DNA from: Candidatus Gastranaerophilales bacterium
GTDB taxonomy: Bacteria; Cyanobacteriota; Vampirovibrionia; Gastranaerophilales; Gastranaerophilaceae
Reading direction: 5' to 3'
Assembly (NCBI GenBank): GCA_944327225.1
Contig: CALVGZ010000015.1
Coordinates: 1 to 54,334 of the forward strand
DNA length: 54,334 bases
Shown here: positions 35,856 to 44,514 of the stretch, piece after piece
Position numbering within the stretch: position 1 is the first letter of the stretch
Layout: every line of letters begins with the position of its first letter
Notes under the pieces: model-generated
Database searches by the model: none
What the model was told of the DNA's origin: nothing
The model's input: only the letters and a program-made list of their open reading frames with translations
Made by a program: the position numbers and the translations under genes

Positions 35856-36395
35856 TTAACAGTTTACAAAACTTAATAATTCAAGACAAACTCTGCCATA
35901 TTTCTTGCTTTTAAGGATATTTAGCATGGAATTATTTTTTGTTAAAATATCTGTAAAATTTGTTTTATGTATATTGTCATATTCAATAACAATTATACCT
36001 TTATTGTCTATAAGCTCGGTTGCTTTTTGTATAATTGGTTCATAGTTTTCTTGCCATGGCGGATCTATATATATTACGTTAAATTTTTGATTTGTTTTAA
36101 AATTCAGTGCATTTGTTATAATGAGGTTTGGTTCTTGTTTAATTTTTGAGTAGTTCTTTTTGATTAATTTTGCCGTTCTTGGATTTATTTCAATTTCTGT
36201 TACATTATAACCTCTTGATAGGGCTTCTAGTCCCATAATACCGCTTCCTGCAAACATATCTAAAAAAGAATTTCCGTTTTTATAATATGGCATTAAAATA
36301 TTAAAGACGCTTTCTCTAACTTTAGATAAAGTTGGTCTTGCATTTTTAGGTATTTCGATTTTACTACCTTTATATTGCCCGCCTGTCAGATACAA
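35856..36395 (-). CDS. rsmD: 16S rRNA (guanine966-N2)-methyltransferase
   Basis: 179 residues. It methylates G966 in the 30S head. Order: YLTGGQYKGSKIEIPKNARPT-like RNA-facing start, SAM motif FLDMFAGSGIMGLEALSRG at about 43-61, and the catalytic motif IDPPW near residue 114 (DPPY/W type). Length is normal. coaD, the common partner, is not present. It is transcribed divergently from the reductase gene at 36428. Confidence 0.92.
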   Translation of the reverse strand: MYLTGGQYKGSKIEIPKNARPTLSKVRESVFNILMPYYKNGNSFLDMFAGSGIMGLEALSRGYNVTEIEINPRTAKLIKKNYSKIKQEPNLIITNALNFKTNQKFNVIYIDPPWQENYEPIIQKATELIDNKGIIVIEYDNIHKTNFTDILTKNNSMLNILKSKKYGRVCLELLSFVNC

Positions 36396-36427
36396 TTTTC
36401 ATCTCCTTTTATTATCCTAAATTTATC

Positions 36428-37792
36428 ATGAAAAAAATAGTAATAATAGGCGGTGGTGCAGCCGGTGCAAAGGCTGCTTCAAAATCAAAACGTCTTAATC
36501 CTCAAAATCACGTTGAGCTTTACACAAGGGATGAAAATATTTCAATTTCTTTGTGTGGATTACCTTATTATATTGAAGGTTCTGTAGATGATGTAAAAAA
36601 ATTAATTATAAGAACACCTCAGGATTTTATTAATATGGGAATTCCAGTGTTTTTAAATCATACTTTGGAAAACATTATCCCTGAGCAGAATTGTGTTCTA
36701 ATTAATGGTAATCATATTTTTTATGATGAATTGATATTGGCACTAGGTGCTGATGTAAATATTCCAAAAATTGAAAATATTTTTGCAAATAATGTTTTTA
36801 CCTTGAGAAGTATTGAATCTGGAGTTAAAATAAGAGAAAAAATGTTATCTTCGAAATCTGTTATTCTCCTGGGTGCCGGTTATATTGGAATTGAACTTGC
36901 TGAAGCTTTTATTAAAAACGGTCTGGAAGTAATAATTGTTGAAGCTAGAGAGCGTATCGCATCAGATTTCGACGAGGATTTTTCTAAATTAATTCAAGAT
37001 GTAATTATTTCAAAATGCAATTCCAAATTGCAGACTTATTATAATGAAAACGCAGTTAAAATAATTGTTGATGAAAATAATAATTTTAAGAGTTTGATAA
37101 CTGAATCCGGAAAAGAATTCTTTGCTGATTTTTGTGTTTTAAGTACGGGTGCTAAGCCAAATGTTGAAATTGCAAAAAAATGCGGAATTAAATTAGGTGT
37201 AACCGGTGCGATAGAAGTTGATAACAGAATGAGAACAAATATAAAAAATATTTTTGCTTGCGGTGATTGTACTCAAAAATATGATATTGTAACCAGAGAG
37301 CCTGCGTATCTTGGACTCGGCACAATAGCTAATAAAGAAGGCAGGGTTGCGGCAATTAATGCGACTTGTGGCAAGGATTTTGAAATTTTTGACGGCATTT
37401 TGACCTCTGTTATTACACGTTTTTTTGATTATACAATTTCTAAAACCGGATTAACTTTCCAAAAGGCTGTAGAATATTCTAAAAAAGTAAACCTTGAACC
37501 AATAAGTACTGTTGTAACCAAGAAAGATAAAGCCAGTTATATGCCAACAGCAAGTGAAATGACTTTAAAATTAGTAGCTGATAAAAGGAGTGGTGAGATT
37601 TTAGGGGCTCAAAGTATAGGTTGTGTCGGAAATGTCGCTCAAAGAATTAACACAATAACCTCTGCTTTAAGAGCAAGACTTACTGTTGATGAGTTATTAC
37701 ATTTGGATTTACCCTATGCACCGCCATATTCAAGTTCTATCGATCCCATTTTAACTGCCGCATATAAATTAAAAGAACAGATAAAAAAATAA
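36428..37792 (+). CDS. CoA-disulfide reductase / NADH oxidase-family flavoprotein
   Basis: 454 residues. FAD motif GGGAAGAKAASK at 8-19, catalytic cysteine C43 in SLCGLPYY, NAD motif GAGYIGIELAEAF near 153, FAD segment FACGDCTQ near 275, and a dimerisation domain with PYAPPYSS near 430. The single cysteine and the C-terminal domain fit the Cdr/Nox/Npx group, which reduces CoA disulfides or oxygen. No rhodanese domain follows. Which substrate is used cannot be told. It probably protects against oxidants. It ends at a terminator shared with P2. Confidence 0.85.
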   Translation: MKKIVIIGGGAAGAKAASKSKRLNPQNHVELYTRDENISISLCGLPYYIEGSVDDVKKLIIRTPQDFINMGIPVFLNHTLENIIPEQNCVLINGNHIFYDELILALGADVNIPKIENIFANNVFTLRSIESGVKIREKMLSSKSVILLGAGYIGIELAEAFIKNGLEVIIVEARERIASDFDEDFSKLIQDVIISKCNSKLQTYYNENAVKIIVDENNNFKSLITESGKEFFADFCVLSTGAKPNVEIAKKCGIKLGVTGAIEVDNRMRTNIKNIFACGDCTQKYDIVTREPAYLGLGTIANKEGRVAAINATCGKDFEIFDGILTSVITRFFDYTISKTGLTFQKAVEYSKKVNLEPISTVVTKKDKASYMPTASEMTLKLVADKRSGEILGAQSIGCVGNVAQRINTITSALRARLTVDELLHLDLPYAPPYSSSIDPILTAAYKLKEQIKK

Positions 37793-37815
37793 AAAGTGCC
37801 CGATAGGGCACTTTT
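37791..37815. terminator. Bidirectional terminator between the reductase gene and P2
   Basis: Stem AAAAGTGCCC / GGGCACTTTT with loop GATA. It overlaps the reductase stop codon and serves P2 on the other strand. Confidence 0.88.
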
Positions 37816-37851
37816 AAAGTTACACCATATTTGTTTTACTTGGTTATTTTA

Positions 37852-38382
37852 TTATGCTAATTTAATTGTTGAATTTTGGATCTCTGTGCTTACTGCTTCG
37901 GATACAGCCTGCATTTCTTGGCTTATTGCTTCCATTTGTGATTCAACTTCTGTTTGTTCCATATCAAGCTGAGTTTCCTGGTCGCTTGCTTCTTCTTCTA
38001 TCATTGCAAGTTCGTCTTCATAAAATGTTTTTGTTGAATCAACTTGTTCGGTATAATCTAGCTGATAGTTAGATAATTCCATTTGAAGATCACTTATTTG
38101 TCCGTCAAAATCTTCTGTTGATTCTGTTTCGCTATCATTTGCAGCCTTTTTCTGTTCTCTTAGATCTGATATTTGATCCATAATGCTTTGTCTATTTGCT
38201 CTGTATTCTTCTTTAATTGGCATTAGTGCTTGTTCTTGTTGATTTTGAACAGATGCTGTTTCGTATTGTTTTTGTCTTGCGAGTTGTCTTTTTTCACGCG
38301 AAATTTGTAAATCTCTTAATTGATAATAGGCGTGAGACTGTTTAAGCTCCCTTTTTCTTAATGTAAGTGTAACCCATCCCAT
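37852..38382 (-). CDS. Coiled-coil paralogue P2 (MGWVTL family)
   Basis: 176 residues. Residues 1-45 and the C-terminal 70 match P1 almost residue for residue, including MGWVTLTLRK, LRDLQISREKRQLAR, FYEDELAM, VESQMEAISQE and STIKLA. The middle is short, Gln/Ser/Asp-rich coiled coil, without the P1 insert. It is the minimal form of the family. It is highly charged with no signal peptide. GGGAGAAAGAGG lies before the start, and the shared promoter-like element lies 87 bases upstream. Confidence 0.75.
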   Translation of the reverse strand: MGWVTLTLRKRELKQSHAYYQLRDLQISREKRQLARQKQYETASVQNQQEQALMPIKEEYRANRQSIMDQISDLREQKKAANDSETESTEDFDGQISDLQMELSNYQLDYTEQVDSTKTFYEDELAMIEEEASDQETQLDMEQTEVESQMEAISQEMQAVSEAVSTEIQNSTIKLA

Positions 38383-38468
38383 AGTAAAACCTCTTTCTCC
38401 CTTGTTTAATTTTTCGTGTAAATTCGTGTAATGTTTTATTATTATGTAAGATAAATTTAATTTAAAAT

Positions 38469-38486
38469 TCCCTACACTGTAATAAA
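38469..38486 (-). promoter_or_regulatory. P2 copy of the shared element TTTATT-N5-GTAGGGA
   Basis: Minus-strand TTTATTACAGTGTAGGGA, with AGCAAT 18 bases further upstream. It matches P1 across about 45 bases without gaps. It lies 87 bases before the P2 ATG, leaving a long AT-rich leader. Confidence 0.5.
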
Positions 38487-38636
38487 CAATTTTTGTTTTG
38501 AAAAATTGCTTATTTTTAAAATTTTACGTTACAAAATTTAACAAAATTTTCTAAGGTGCCGTATTTATCCATACTTTACTATGGCAAAAAAGAAAGAAAT
38601 TTTGCTTTGTTGATTTTATTTTGTTGTATTTTTAGA

Positions 38637-38888
38637 TTAGCACAATGATATAATCGTGCTTTTTTTGCTCAAAATACTGAAGTCGTATAAAACTTCTTCC
38701 TTGTATAAATTGAGTTCATCTTTCAGATAAAAATCTTTTAGATTTTTATCATCTTTTTTTGTACGATTTATATCGTACAATGTCTCAAATTTCCTAAAAT
38801 TCCTTGAATAAGTTAGTTCAAGTAATTTAGAGACAACATTCCTTTCGCATTCGCTTTTTTTGCGATTGCTTTTTCCATGCAATCCCAT
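38637..38888 (-). pseudogene. P4: divergent or decaying member of the MGWVTL coiled-coil family
   Basis: An 83-residue frame starting at ATGGGATTG, with GGGGAG 12 bases upstream. Aligned without gaps to P1-P3, it keeps M1, G2, R9, K10, L25, S28, R29 and R32, and later has FYLKDELNLYKEE in place of FYEDELAM.EE. The usual C-terminal VESQMEAISQE part is missing, and the internal W, T and L positions are lost. It has the shared promoter-like element 38 bases upstream. Two perfect hairpins occur inside the frame. It looks truncated and relaxed; it may instead be a real, specialised member. Confidence 0.5.
38726..38780. repeat. Two adjacent perfect inverted repeats inside P4
   Basis: GATAAAAATC / GATTTTTATC around a TTTTA loop (38726-38750), and TTGTACGAT / ATCGTACAA around TTAT (38759-38780). 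Together they could fold into a strong two-hairpin RNA on either strand. A third, weaker hairpin with a T tract on the plus strand is at 38639-38667. Confidence 0.7.
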
Positions 38889-38925
38889 AAATACAATATA
38901 CTCCCCTTTTTTGTGTGTTAAAAAT

Positions 38926-38943
38926 TCCCTACATTTCAATAAA
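38926..38943 (-). promoter_or_regulatory. P4 copy of the shared element TTTATT-N5-GTAGGGA
   Basis: Minus-strand TTTATTGAAATGTAGGGA, followed by AATTTTTAAC as in P2. An AACAAT block is in the same register as AGCAAT of P1 and P2. It lies 38 bases before the P4 ATG. Confidence 0.5.
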
Positions 38944-39012
38944 GTATTTTTTTAAAAAATAATTGTTATAATTTTAAAAAATACTTAATATTTCTTTAAA
39001 TATTTTTTGTTA

Positions 39013-39018
39013 TATAAT
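39013..39018 (+). promoter_or_regulatory. -10 box immediately before a start codon (leaderless promoter)
   Basis: A perfect TATAAT lies six bases before the ATG at 39025, with no ribosome site between. Transcription would start at or within a base of the A of ATG, giving a leaderless mRNA. Confidence 0.5.
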
Positions 39019-39024
39019 CTAAAC

Positions 39025-39555
39025 ATGAAACATATTATTGTAATATCCGGTAAACAATTCAGTGGAAAAGACACACTTGCTCAAATTCTTTTGGAAAAAC
39101 TCGATGGTTATAGAAGGATTGGCTTGGGGGATGCAATTAAATTTGAATATTCAAAGAAAAACAATATTCCTATCGATGAAATAATCAAAAATAAACATTT
39201 GTACAGAAATGATTTGATTGAGCTTGGTAATTGGGGTCGAAGTTTGGATGAATGTTATTGGATTAAAAATTTACTGGGATACGATAAAATCGTTGTTCCT
39301 GATATTAGGGTTAAGTTTGAAGCTGATTTTTTTAAAAAAGCAGGTGCTTTTTTAGTCCGTGTTGAGTCGGATTATCAAAATCGTTCCAAAAGAGGTGTTA
39401 TTGTCAGCAATTGTGACAAAACAGAGGTTGCATTGGATTTTTATGATGGTTTTAATATCGTAATTTATAATAATTCAACTTATTCTGATTTATTAAAAGA
39501 AGCCGACAAAGTTTTGCTTGCTTATACAAAATTTATTGAACGGTCAATTATTTGA
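39025..39555 (+). CDS. Small P-loop kinase (dNMP / phosphomevalonate-kinase-like)
   Basis: 176 residues from the ATG at 39025; a TTG further upstream falls inside the -10 region. The P-loop SGKQFSGKDTL is at about 8-18, with GLGDAIK near 33 and a basic lid RSKRGVIVSN around 120-130. The fold matches small nucleoside or phospho-substrate kinases such as deoxynucleotide monophosphate kinases and the animal-type phosphomevalonate kinase. The substrate is unknown. A leaderless start is likely. It sits between P4 and P3 but shares no strand or operon with them. Confidence 0.7.
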   Translation: MKHIIVISGKQFSGKDTLAQILLEKLDGYRRIGLGDAIKFEYSKKNNIPIDEIIKNKHLYRNDLIELGNWGRSLDECYWIKNLLGYDKIVVPDIRVKFEADFFKKAGAFLVRVESDYQNRSKRGVIVSNCDKTEVALDFYDGFNIVIYNNSTYSDLLKEADKVLLAYTKFIERSII

Positions 39556-40015
39556 AATTAAGTTTCGAACTTTCAATATCCGAGCTTATTTGTTCATTTA
39601 CTGATTCCATTTCGCTTCTCATTGCTTCAAGTTGCGATTCAACAGTGGTTTGTTCTTCTTGAAGTCGAGTTTCTTCGTCTGTAGCTGCTTCTTCAAGTTC
39701 GTTTAAGATATCATCATAATAATCATTTATATTTTGTTTTTCGTCTTGATAATCTTCATTTGCAGCCGAATAATTCATTTGCCATTCTGCGTACTCATCA
39801 GAGCTTATATCCGGTCTTGCATCTCTTATTTTTAGATATTCTGATTTAGCTTCGTTTAATTCTTGTTTTTTAAGTTTATTGTATATTGATTGTTCATAAG
39901 ACAAATTTCTTTGTATGCCACGAACCTGTCTTGACATTTGAAGATCTCGGAGTTCTAAACTGTTAACCCCGCTTCTCAAGGATAATTTTCTTAGGTTTAG
40001 TGTTACCCAGCCCAT
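39548..40015 (-). CDS. Coiled-coil paralogue P3 (MGWVTL family)
   Basis: 155 residues, more distant than P1 and P2. It keeps MGWVTLNLRK at the N-terminus, LRDLQMSRQVR, a Tyr/Asp/Glu-rich coiled coil, and the C-terminal block DEETRLQEEQTTVESQLEAM with SVNEQISSDIESSKL. It has no signal peptide. GAGG lies nine bases upstream. The shared TTTATT-N5-GTAGGGA element is absent; the upstream 180 bases are AT-rich with no match. It overlaps the 3' end of the kinase gene by eight bases on the other strand. Confidence 0.7.
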   Translation of the reverse strand: MGWVTLNLRKLSLRSGVNSLELRDLQMSRQVRGIQRNLSYEQSIYNKLKKQELNEAKSEYLKIRDARPDISSDEYAEWQMNYSAANEDYQDEKQNINDYYDDILNELEEAATDEETRLQEEQTTVESQLEAMRSEMESVNEQISSDIESSKLNFK

Positions 40016-40194
40016 TTTGTTTACCTCGATTATGTATCTTATGAACTTCGACCACTTTAGTTCACATATATAAAAAGTATATATTTTGTATTGAATTTCA
40101 ATATTCTTAGAAAATTTTACAAAACTTTACAATTATACTAATTATGATTATATTTTAGAATTGGTTTATTTGTGTTAAACTTAAAAAAATAATT

Positions 40195-41061
40195 TTATTC
40201 TTCATAAAAATTATTTGTAACTAAATTTATATATTCAACCATGTGAGAAAAATAATTTAAATCACATTCGCCGTTAATGATAATATCGCACTTTGCTTTA
40301 TTCGGTATTAAATATTTTTGACCTGCTTTTTTAATGTAATTCCAGTGTTTTAGGGCATTCTCTTCATCTTGATTTCTAAGCTTTGCTCTTTTTAGAAAAC
40401 GATTTTTTCTCTCTGTATCGTCTAATTCAATATATACTTTTATATCAAAAATATCTGAGACATCATCATATATAGAACACATACCTTCAACTATAATTAT
40501 TTTTTTTGATTTAACTGGAATTGACTTAGGTTTTGATTTCCCTGTGCCGTTTACAAGGTATTCGGGAGACATTATATCGAAGCCTTTTTGTAGTTTTGTT
40601 ATATCTTCTTTTAGGAGAGATAAATCAAAGTTTTGAGGAGAATCAATATCATATCCTGCATCTCTTAGTAAATCAAAATTACCATATTGTTCAATCAGGT
40701 GTGATATATCTTTAAAATAATTATCAGCTGCAAGTATGGTAACAGGCAAATTAAGTTTTTCTATACATTCAGATATTTTTTTACATATTGTTGATTTTCC
40801 GCTTGCGGATTCACCGGAGAGTGCAATTAAAATTTTGTTTTCTGGATGATTTATTAATCTTTCCGTAAAATTATCAAGAAAATCTTTTCTATAGTTTAAT
40901 ATAAGTTGTTTATCTGATTTTTTATCGTGGTTTATTATTTGTTTGAATTTGGTTTGAAGATAAAAAGCAAGCAAAGACCTACCTGAACGTGTTTTACAGT
41001 TTGGCTTATGAATTTTTTCCTTTGTTTGATTTTCTAATAAATTTTTCACAAGTGCGTTCAT
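40195..41061 (-). CDS. Uridine kinase / phosphoribulokinase-family protein
   Basis: 288 residues. P-loop GESASGKST at 83-91, DNYFKD near 117 and a FD..DAGYDIDSPQNFD stretch near 130-146 match the uridine kinase group, which phosphorylates uridine or cytidine. The first 75 residues are an extra basic N-terminal region not found in Udk (about 210 residues), and LKHWNYIKKAGQKYL around 238 fits related enzymes that act on other phospho-acceptors. The exact substrate is unknown. It is the last gene of the rpmH-rnpA unit, 20 bases after rnpA. Confidence 0.78.
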   Translation of the reverse strand: MNALVKNLLENQTKEKIHKPNCKTRSGRSLLAFYLQTKFKQIINHDKKSDKQLILNYRKDFLDNFTERLINHPENKILIALSGESASGKSTICKKISECIEKLNLPVTILAADNYFKDISHLIEQYGNFDLLRDAGYDIDSPQNFDLSLLKEDITKLQKGFDIMSPEYLVNGTGKSKPKSIPVKSKKIIIVEGMCSIYDDVSDIFDIKVYIELDDTERKNRFLKRAKLRNQDEENALKHWNYIKKAGQKYLIPNKAKCDIIINGECDLNYFSHMVEYINLVTNNFYEE

Positions 41062-41080
41062 TGTATTTAATATAATATTC

Positions 41081-41449
41081 CTAAATATATTTATTTGCCA
41101 TTTTGTTTAGTAATATTAAAATTGAATTTCCTATCTCATTATACTTTTTATTTAAAATTCCTTCTTTTGCTATGAATATAAGGCTCTCATATTTTTTTAT
41201 CGTATTATCTTCATTATTTTTTATAAGAAGTCTTATATTTTCCCTTATCAGTCTTTTAATTCTATTTCTTTTTGTAGCTCGTTTATGGATTTTTTTTGAA
41301 ACAACAAAACCTACCCTGGTGGGGCAGTTTTCGTCGGTTTTTATTCTTCCTGCATACAATATGATTAAATCATCGGAAACGACATTTTTATTATTGTATG
41401 TTGCTGTGAAAGCTCTTCTTGCTTTCAATCTGTTTTCTTTTTTAAGCAC
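41081..41449 (-). CDS. rnpA: Ribonuclease P protein component
   Basis: 122 residues starting with GTG at 41449. It is the protein partner of RNase P RNA, which trims the 5' ends of tRNAs. The family motif [10 protein letters not shown] is near residue 60, preceded by the [16 protein letters not shown] stretch. The start codon lies inside the end of rpmH (eight-base overlap), the classic arrangement. yidD and yidC, the usual next genes, are replaced by a uridine-kinase-like gene. Confidence 0.94.
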   Translation of the reverse strand: MLKKENRLKARRAFTATYNNKNVVSDDLIILYAGRIKTDENCPTRVGFVVSKKIHKRATKRNRIKRLIRENIRLLIKNNEDNTIKKYESLIFIAKEGILNKKYNEIGNSILILLNKMANKYI

Positions 41450-41594
41450 GATTTTTTGCTGTTATTGCTACTTTATGGCGACCTTTAGCACGTCTTGCAT
41501 TAATTACGCGTCTGCCGTTTTTAGTAGCCATTCTAGCTCTGAAACCGCTCACATTTTGTCTTTTTCTTTTTGTACCTTCTAAAGTACGACGCAT
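41442..41594 (-). CDS. rpmH: Ribosomal protein bL34
   Basis: A 50-residue frame: [20 protein letters not shown] at the start, then [20 protein letters not shown] and a C-terminal KVAITA segment. This is bL34, with its usual run of Arg and Lys and the FRARM and GR...ARR..GR motifs. The first ten residues differ slightly from the common MKRTYQP start. AAGGAG-type sequence is found just upstream. It leads the rnpA unit and is divergent from proC. No dnaA or origin lies next to it. Confidence 0.96.
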   Translation of the reverse strand: MRRTLEGTKRKRQNVSGFRARMATKNGRRVINARRAKGRHKVAITAKNRA

Positions 41595-41686
41595 ATTTAT
41601 TTCTCCTTGTGATTATTTTTGAGCTTGACATAGTATCGATGTCGGTATTTACTATATTATATTGGACAAAATGAGGTGTCAAGGTT

Positions 41687-42490
41687 ATGAAATCAAATGT
41701 TAAGCTCGGAGTTATCGGTTGTGGAAAAATGGCGACAGCAATATTGACGGGAGTTTGTAATAATAAATTTATAAATGCTAATGATATTTTTGTATATGAT
41801 ATAAATGAGGCTGCTTCAAAAAATCTTGCCGCTACGTTTGGTTTTAATTTTTTAAATTCAATTGATGATATGCTTTTAAAATGCGATGTTTTGTTGCTTG
41901 CGGTTAAACCATATACTGTTGATGATGTTATGAAAATAATTAAGAAAAATTATCGTAATAATCTAATAATGTCAATATTGGCCGGTGTAAAAATTGAAAA
42001 ATATAAATCTTATATCGAACACATTAAAATTGTGAGAATTATGCCAAATACTCCTGCGTTAGTTAATGAAGCTATGAGTGCGGTTTGCGTTTCTGATTGC
42101 GTAAGTGATTATGATATTGAATTTGCATTTAATTTTATGAAAAATTGTGGAAAGGTTATTAAGACTACTGAAGATAAAATTGATATTATAACAGCACTTT
42201 CTGGATCGGGTCCTGCTTTTTATTTTAAAATAATTAAAGATTTTGCAAACAGTGCCTGTAAGCTTGGTTTAGATTTTGATGAGGCTATGTTGCTATCCGC
42301 TCAGACTGCTTTGGGAAGTGCAAAGATGTTAATTGAAAATAATTTTGATTATTCTACTCTTATCAAAAATGTCACAACTCCGGGCGGATGTACCGAGGTT
42401 GGAAATAAAATCCTTGATAATTCCGTTATAGAAGATATTATATTTGATACTATTGATAAAACAGCTAAAAAAGCTATTGAGTTAGGTTAA
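41687..42490 (+). CDS. proC: Pyrroline-5-carboxylate reductase
   Basis: 267 residues. It makes proline from pyrroline-5-carboxylate using NAD(P)H. The dinucleotide site GVIGCGKMATAIL is at 8-20, AVKPYTVDDV near 72, and MPNTPALV near 118. The C-terminal signature around 163-227 includes SGSGPAFYF and TTPGGCTEVG, with the substrate-binding residues of the family. Length is normal. A GAGGTGTCAAGG stretch lies upstream of the start. uvrB follows after 35 bases. Confidence 0.95.
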   Translation: MKSNVKLGVIGCGKMATAILTGVCNNKFINANDIFVYDINEAASKNLAATFGFNFLNSIDDMLLKCDVLLLAVKPYTVDDVMKIIKKNYRNNLIMSILAGVKIEKYKSYIEHIKIVRIMPNTPALVNEAMSAVCVSDCVSDYDIEFAFNFMKNCGKVIKTTEDKIDIITALSGSGPAFYFKIIKDFANSACKLGLDFDEAMLLSAQTALGSAKMLIENNFDYSTLIKNVTTPGGCTEVGNKILDNSVIEDIIFDTIDKTAKKAIELG

Positions 42491-42525
42491 TTGTATTTGT
42501 AATTTTATTACGTTAATATGAATTT

Positions 42526-44511
42526 ATGAAATATAAATCTTTTGAGCTAGTTTCGAAATTTAAACCCTCAGGCGATCAGCCTAAAGCAATAAGGCAGTTG
42601 ACAGAGGGTTTTGAAAGCGGCATTGATTCTCAAACTCTTTTGGGTGTTACCGGTTCGGGAAAAACTTTTACAATAGCAAATGTTATACAAAATATTCAAA
42701 AACCGACTTTGGTTATTGCACACAATAAAACTTTGGCTGCACAGCTATATAATGAGTTTAAAGAATTTTTCCCTAACAATGCGGTTGAATATTTTATTTC
42801 GTATTATGATTATTATCAGCCTGAAGCTTACATTCCAAGAACAGATACCTATATTGAAAAATCCGCTTCCATTAATGACGAAATAGATAGATTACGTCAT
42901 AATACAACAAGGAGCTTGTACGAGAGAAATGATGTAATCGTAGTTGCTTCTGTAAGTTGTATTTATGGTTTAGGTTTACCTGAAAATTATTTTAAAGGCA
43001 CTGTAGAACTTTGTGTCGGACAAGAAATATCAAGAAAAGATTTGTTGACCTATCTTATTGGTGTTAGGTATGAAAGAAATGATATAGAATTGTCGCGTTC
43101 TACATTTCGTGCAAGAGGTGATGTCATTGAGATTATGCCCAGTTATGAGAAAATAATTAACCGAATTTCTTTTTTTGGGGATGAGATTGAAAAAATAACA
43201 AGAATTGATGCCATATCGGGTGAAATAATTGATAAACCTAATGAAATAGTTATATATCCTGCTGTTCATTATCTTTCTTATGATGAAAATGTTGAAGAAA
43301 CTATATCTTTAATTAAAGAAGAATTAAACGAACGTTTGGTTGAGTTAAAAAATCAAAATAAAATTGTTGAGGCACAAAGACTTTCACAAAGGGTTAATTA
43401 TGATTGTGAAATGATAAAGGAAATGGGTTACTGTTCGGGAATTGAAAATTATTCCAGAATTATTGAAAGAAGATTGCCAGGTACACCTCCTGCAACATTG
43501 CTTGATTATTTTGGAGACGATTTTTTGGTTGTAATTGATGAATCGCATGTTACTATTCCTCAGTTAAAAGGAATGTATTTTGGTGATAGAGCAAGAAAAA
43601 ATATTCTTGTTGATTATGGTTTTAGGCTACCTTGTGCAAAAGATAATCGTCCTTTAACATTTGATGAATTTTATAGTAAAATCGGGCAAAAGATATTTAT
43701 TTCAGCTACTCCTGCCGAATTTGAAAGAAAAGAGAGTGCTCAAATTGTTGAACAAATTATTCGTCCTACGGGTTTATTAGATCCTGAAATAGAAGTCAGA
43801 CCAACAATTTCACAGGTTAATGATTTAATTAATGAAATTAACAAAACTATTGTCAATAACGATAAAGTTCTTATTACAACTTTGACAAAAAAAATGGCGG
43901 AAGAACTGACAAATTATCTTCAAAATCAAGGTTTAAAAGTCAGATATCTCCACAGTGAAGTAAAATCATTGGAAAGAGTTGAAATTTTAAGAGACTTAAG
44001 GCTGGGAGAGTTTGATGTATTGGTAGGTGTTAATCTTTTGCGTGAAGGACTCGATATACCTGAAGTTTCCCTTGTCGCAATTATGGATGCTGATAAAGAA
44101 GGATTTTTAAGATGTGATACTTCTTTAATTCAAACAATCGGCAGAAGTGCCAGAAATGTTAACGGCAGAGTTATTATGTATGCTGATAAGATAACTGACT
44201 CAATGAATGTAGCAATTGAAGAGACCAAAAGACGGCGTGAAATACAGATTAATTATAATAAAGAAAATAATATTACTCCTAAAACTATTAAAAAATCAAT
44301 CCAGAATAATCTTTTACAGTTAGTTCAAAGTTATAGAAGTGTTGAAGATATTGTTGCCGAGCAAATGGTTGAGCTTAATGTTGATAAAAAAGATCTACCA
44401 AAACTTTTGGATAAGCTTGAAAAAGACATGCACAAGGCTGCCAAATTACTTGATTTTGAAAGAGCTATACAAATAAGAGATGAAATTAAAAAAATTAAGA
44501 GCCTTTTATAA
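42526..44511 (+). CDS. uvrB: Excinuclease ABC subunit B
   Basis: 661 residues. It is the damage-verifying helicase-like subunit of nucleotide excision repair. Walker A GVTGSGKT at 40-47, the beta-hairpin region [12 protein letters not shown] near 93, DESH near 337, helicase motifs to about 560, and the C-terminal UvrC-binding UVR motif [25 protein letters not shown] at about 628-653. Complete. uvrC is in this window at 47140; uvrA is not. It converges with the isomerase gene (3 bases apart). Confidence 0.97.
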   Translation: MKYKSFELVSKFKPSGDQPKAIRQLTEGFESGIDSQTLLGVTGSGKTFTIANVIQNIQKPTLVIAHNKTLAAQLYNEFKEFFPNNAVEYFISYYDYYQPEAYIPRTDTYIEKSASINDEIDRLRHNTTRSLYERNDVIVVASVSCIYGLGLPENYFKGTVELCVGQEISRKDLLTYLIGVRYERNDIELSRSTFRARGDVIEIMPSYEKIINRISFFGDEIEKITRIDAISGEIIDKPNEIVIYPAVHYLSYDENVEETISLIKEELNERLVELKNQNKIVEAQRLSQRVNYDCEMIKEMGYCSGIENYSRIIERRLPGTPPATLLDYFGDDFLVVIDESHVTIPQLKGMYFGDRARKNILVDYGFRLPCAKDNRPLTFDEFYSKIGQKIFISATPAEFERKESAQIVEQIIRPTGLLDPEIEVRPTISQVNDLINEINKTIVNNDKVLITTLTKKMAEELTNYLQNQGLKVRYLHSEVKSLERVEILRDLRLGEFDVLVGVNLLREGLDIPEVSLVAIMDADKEGFLRCDTSLIQTIGRSARNVNGRVIMYADKITDSMNVAIEETKRRREIQINYNKENNITPKTIKKSIQNNLLQLVQSYRSVEDIVAEQMVELNVDKKDLPKLLDKLEKDMHKAAKLLDFERAIQIRDEIKKIKSLL

Positions 44512-44514
44512 TTT

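Noticed and set aside
38639-38667. A terminator or small RNA on the plus strand upstream of the kinase gene
   Set aside because: The stem is imperfect and no promoter on the plus strand was seen; kept only as a side note to P4.
34928-40015. Type III secretion needle or rod proteins
   Set aside because: The helical, charged ends made me think of it, but lengths, the MGWVTL start and the P1 insert do not match any secretion family I can name.
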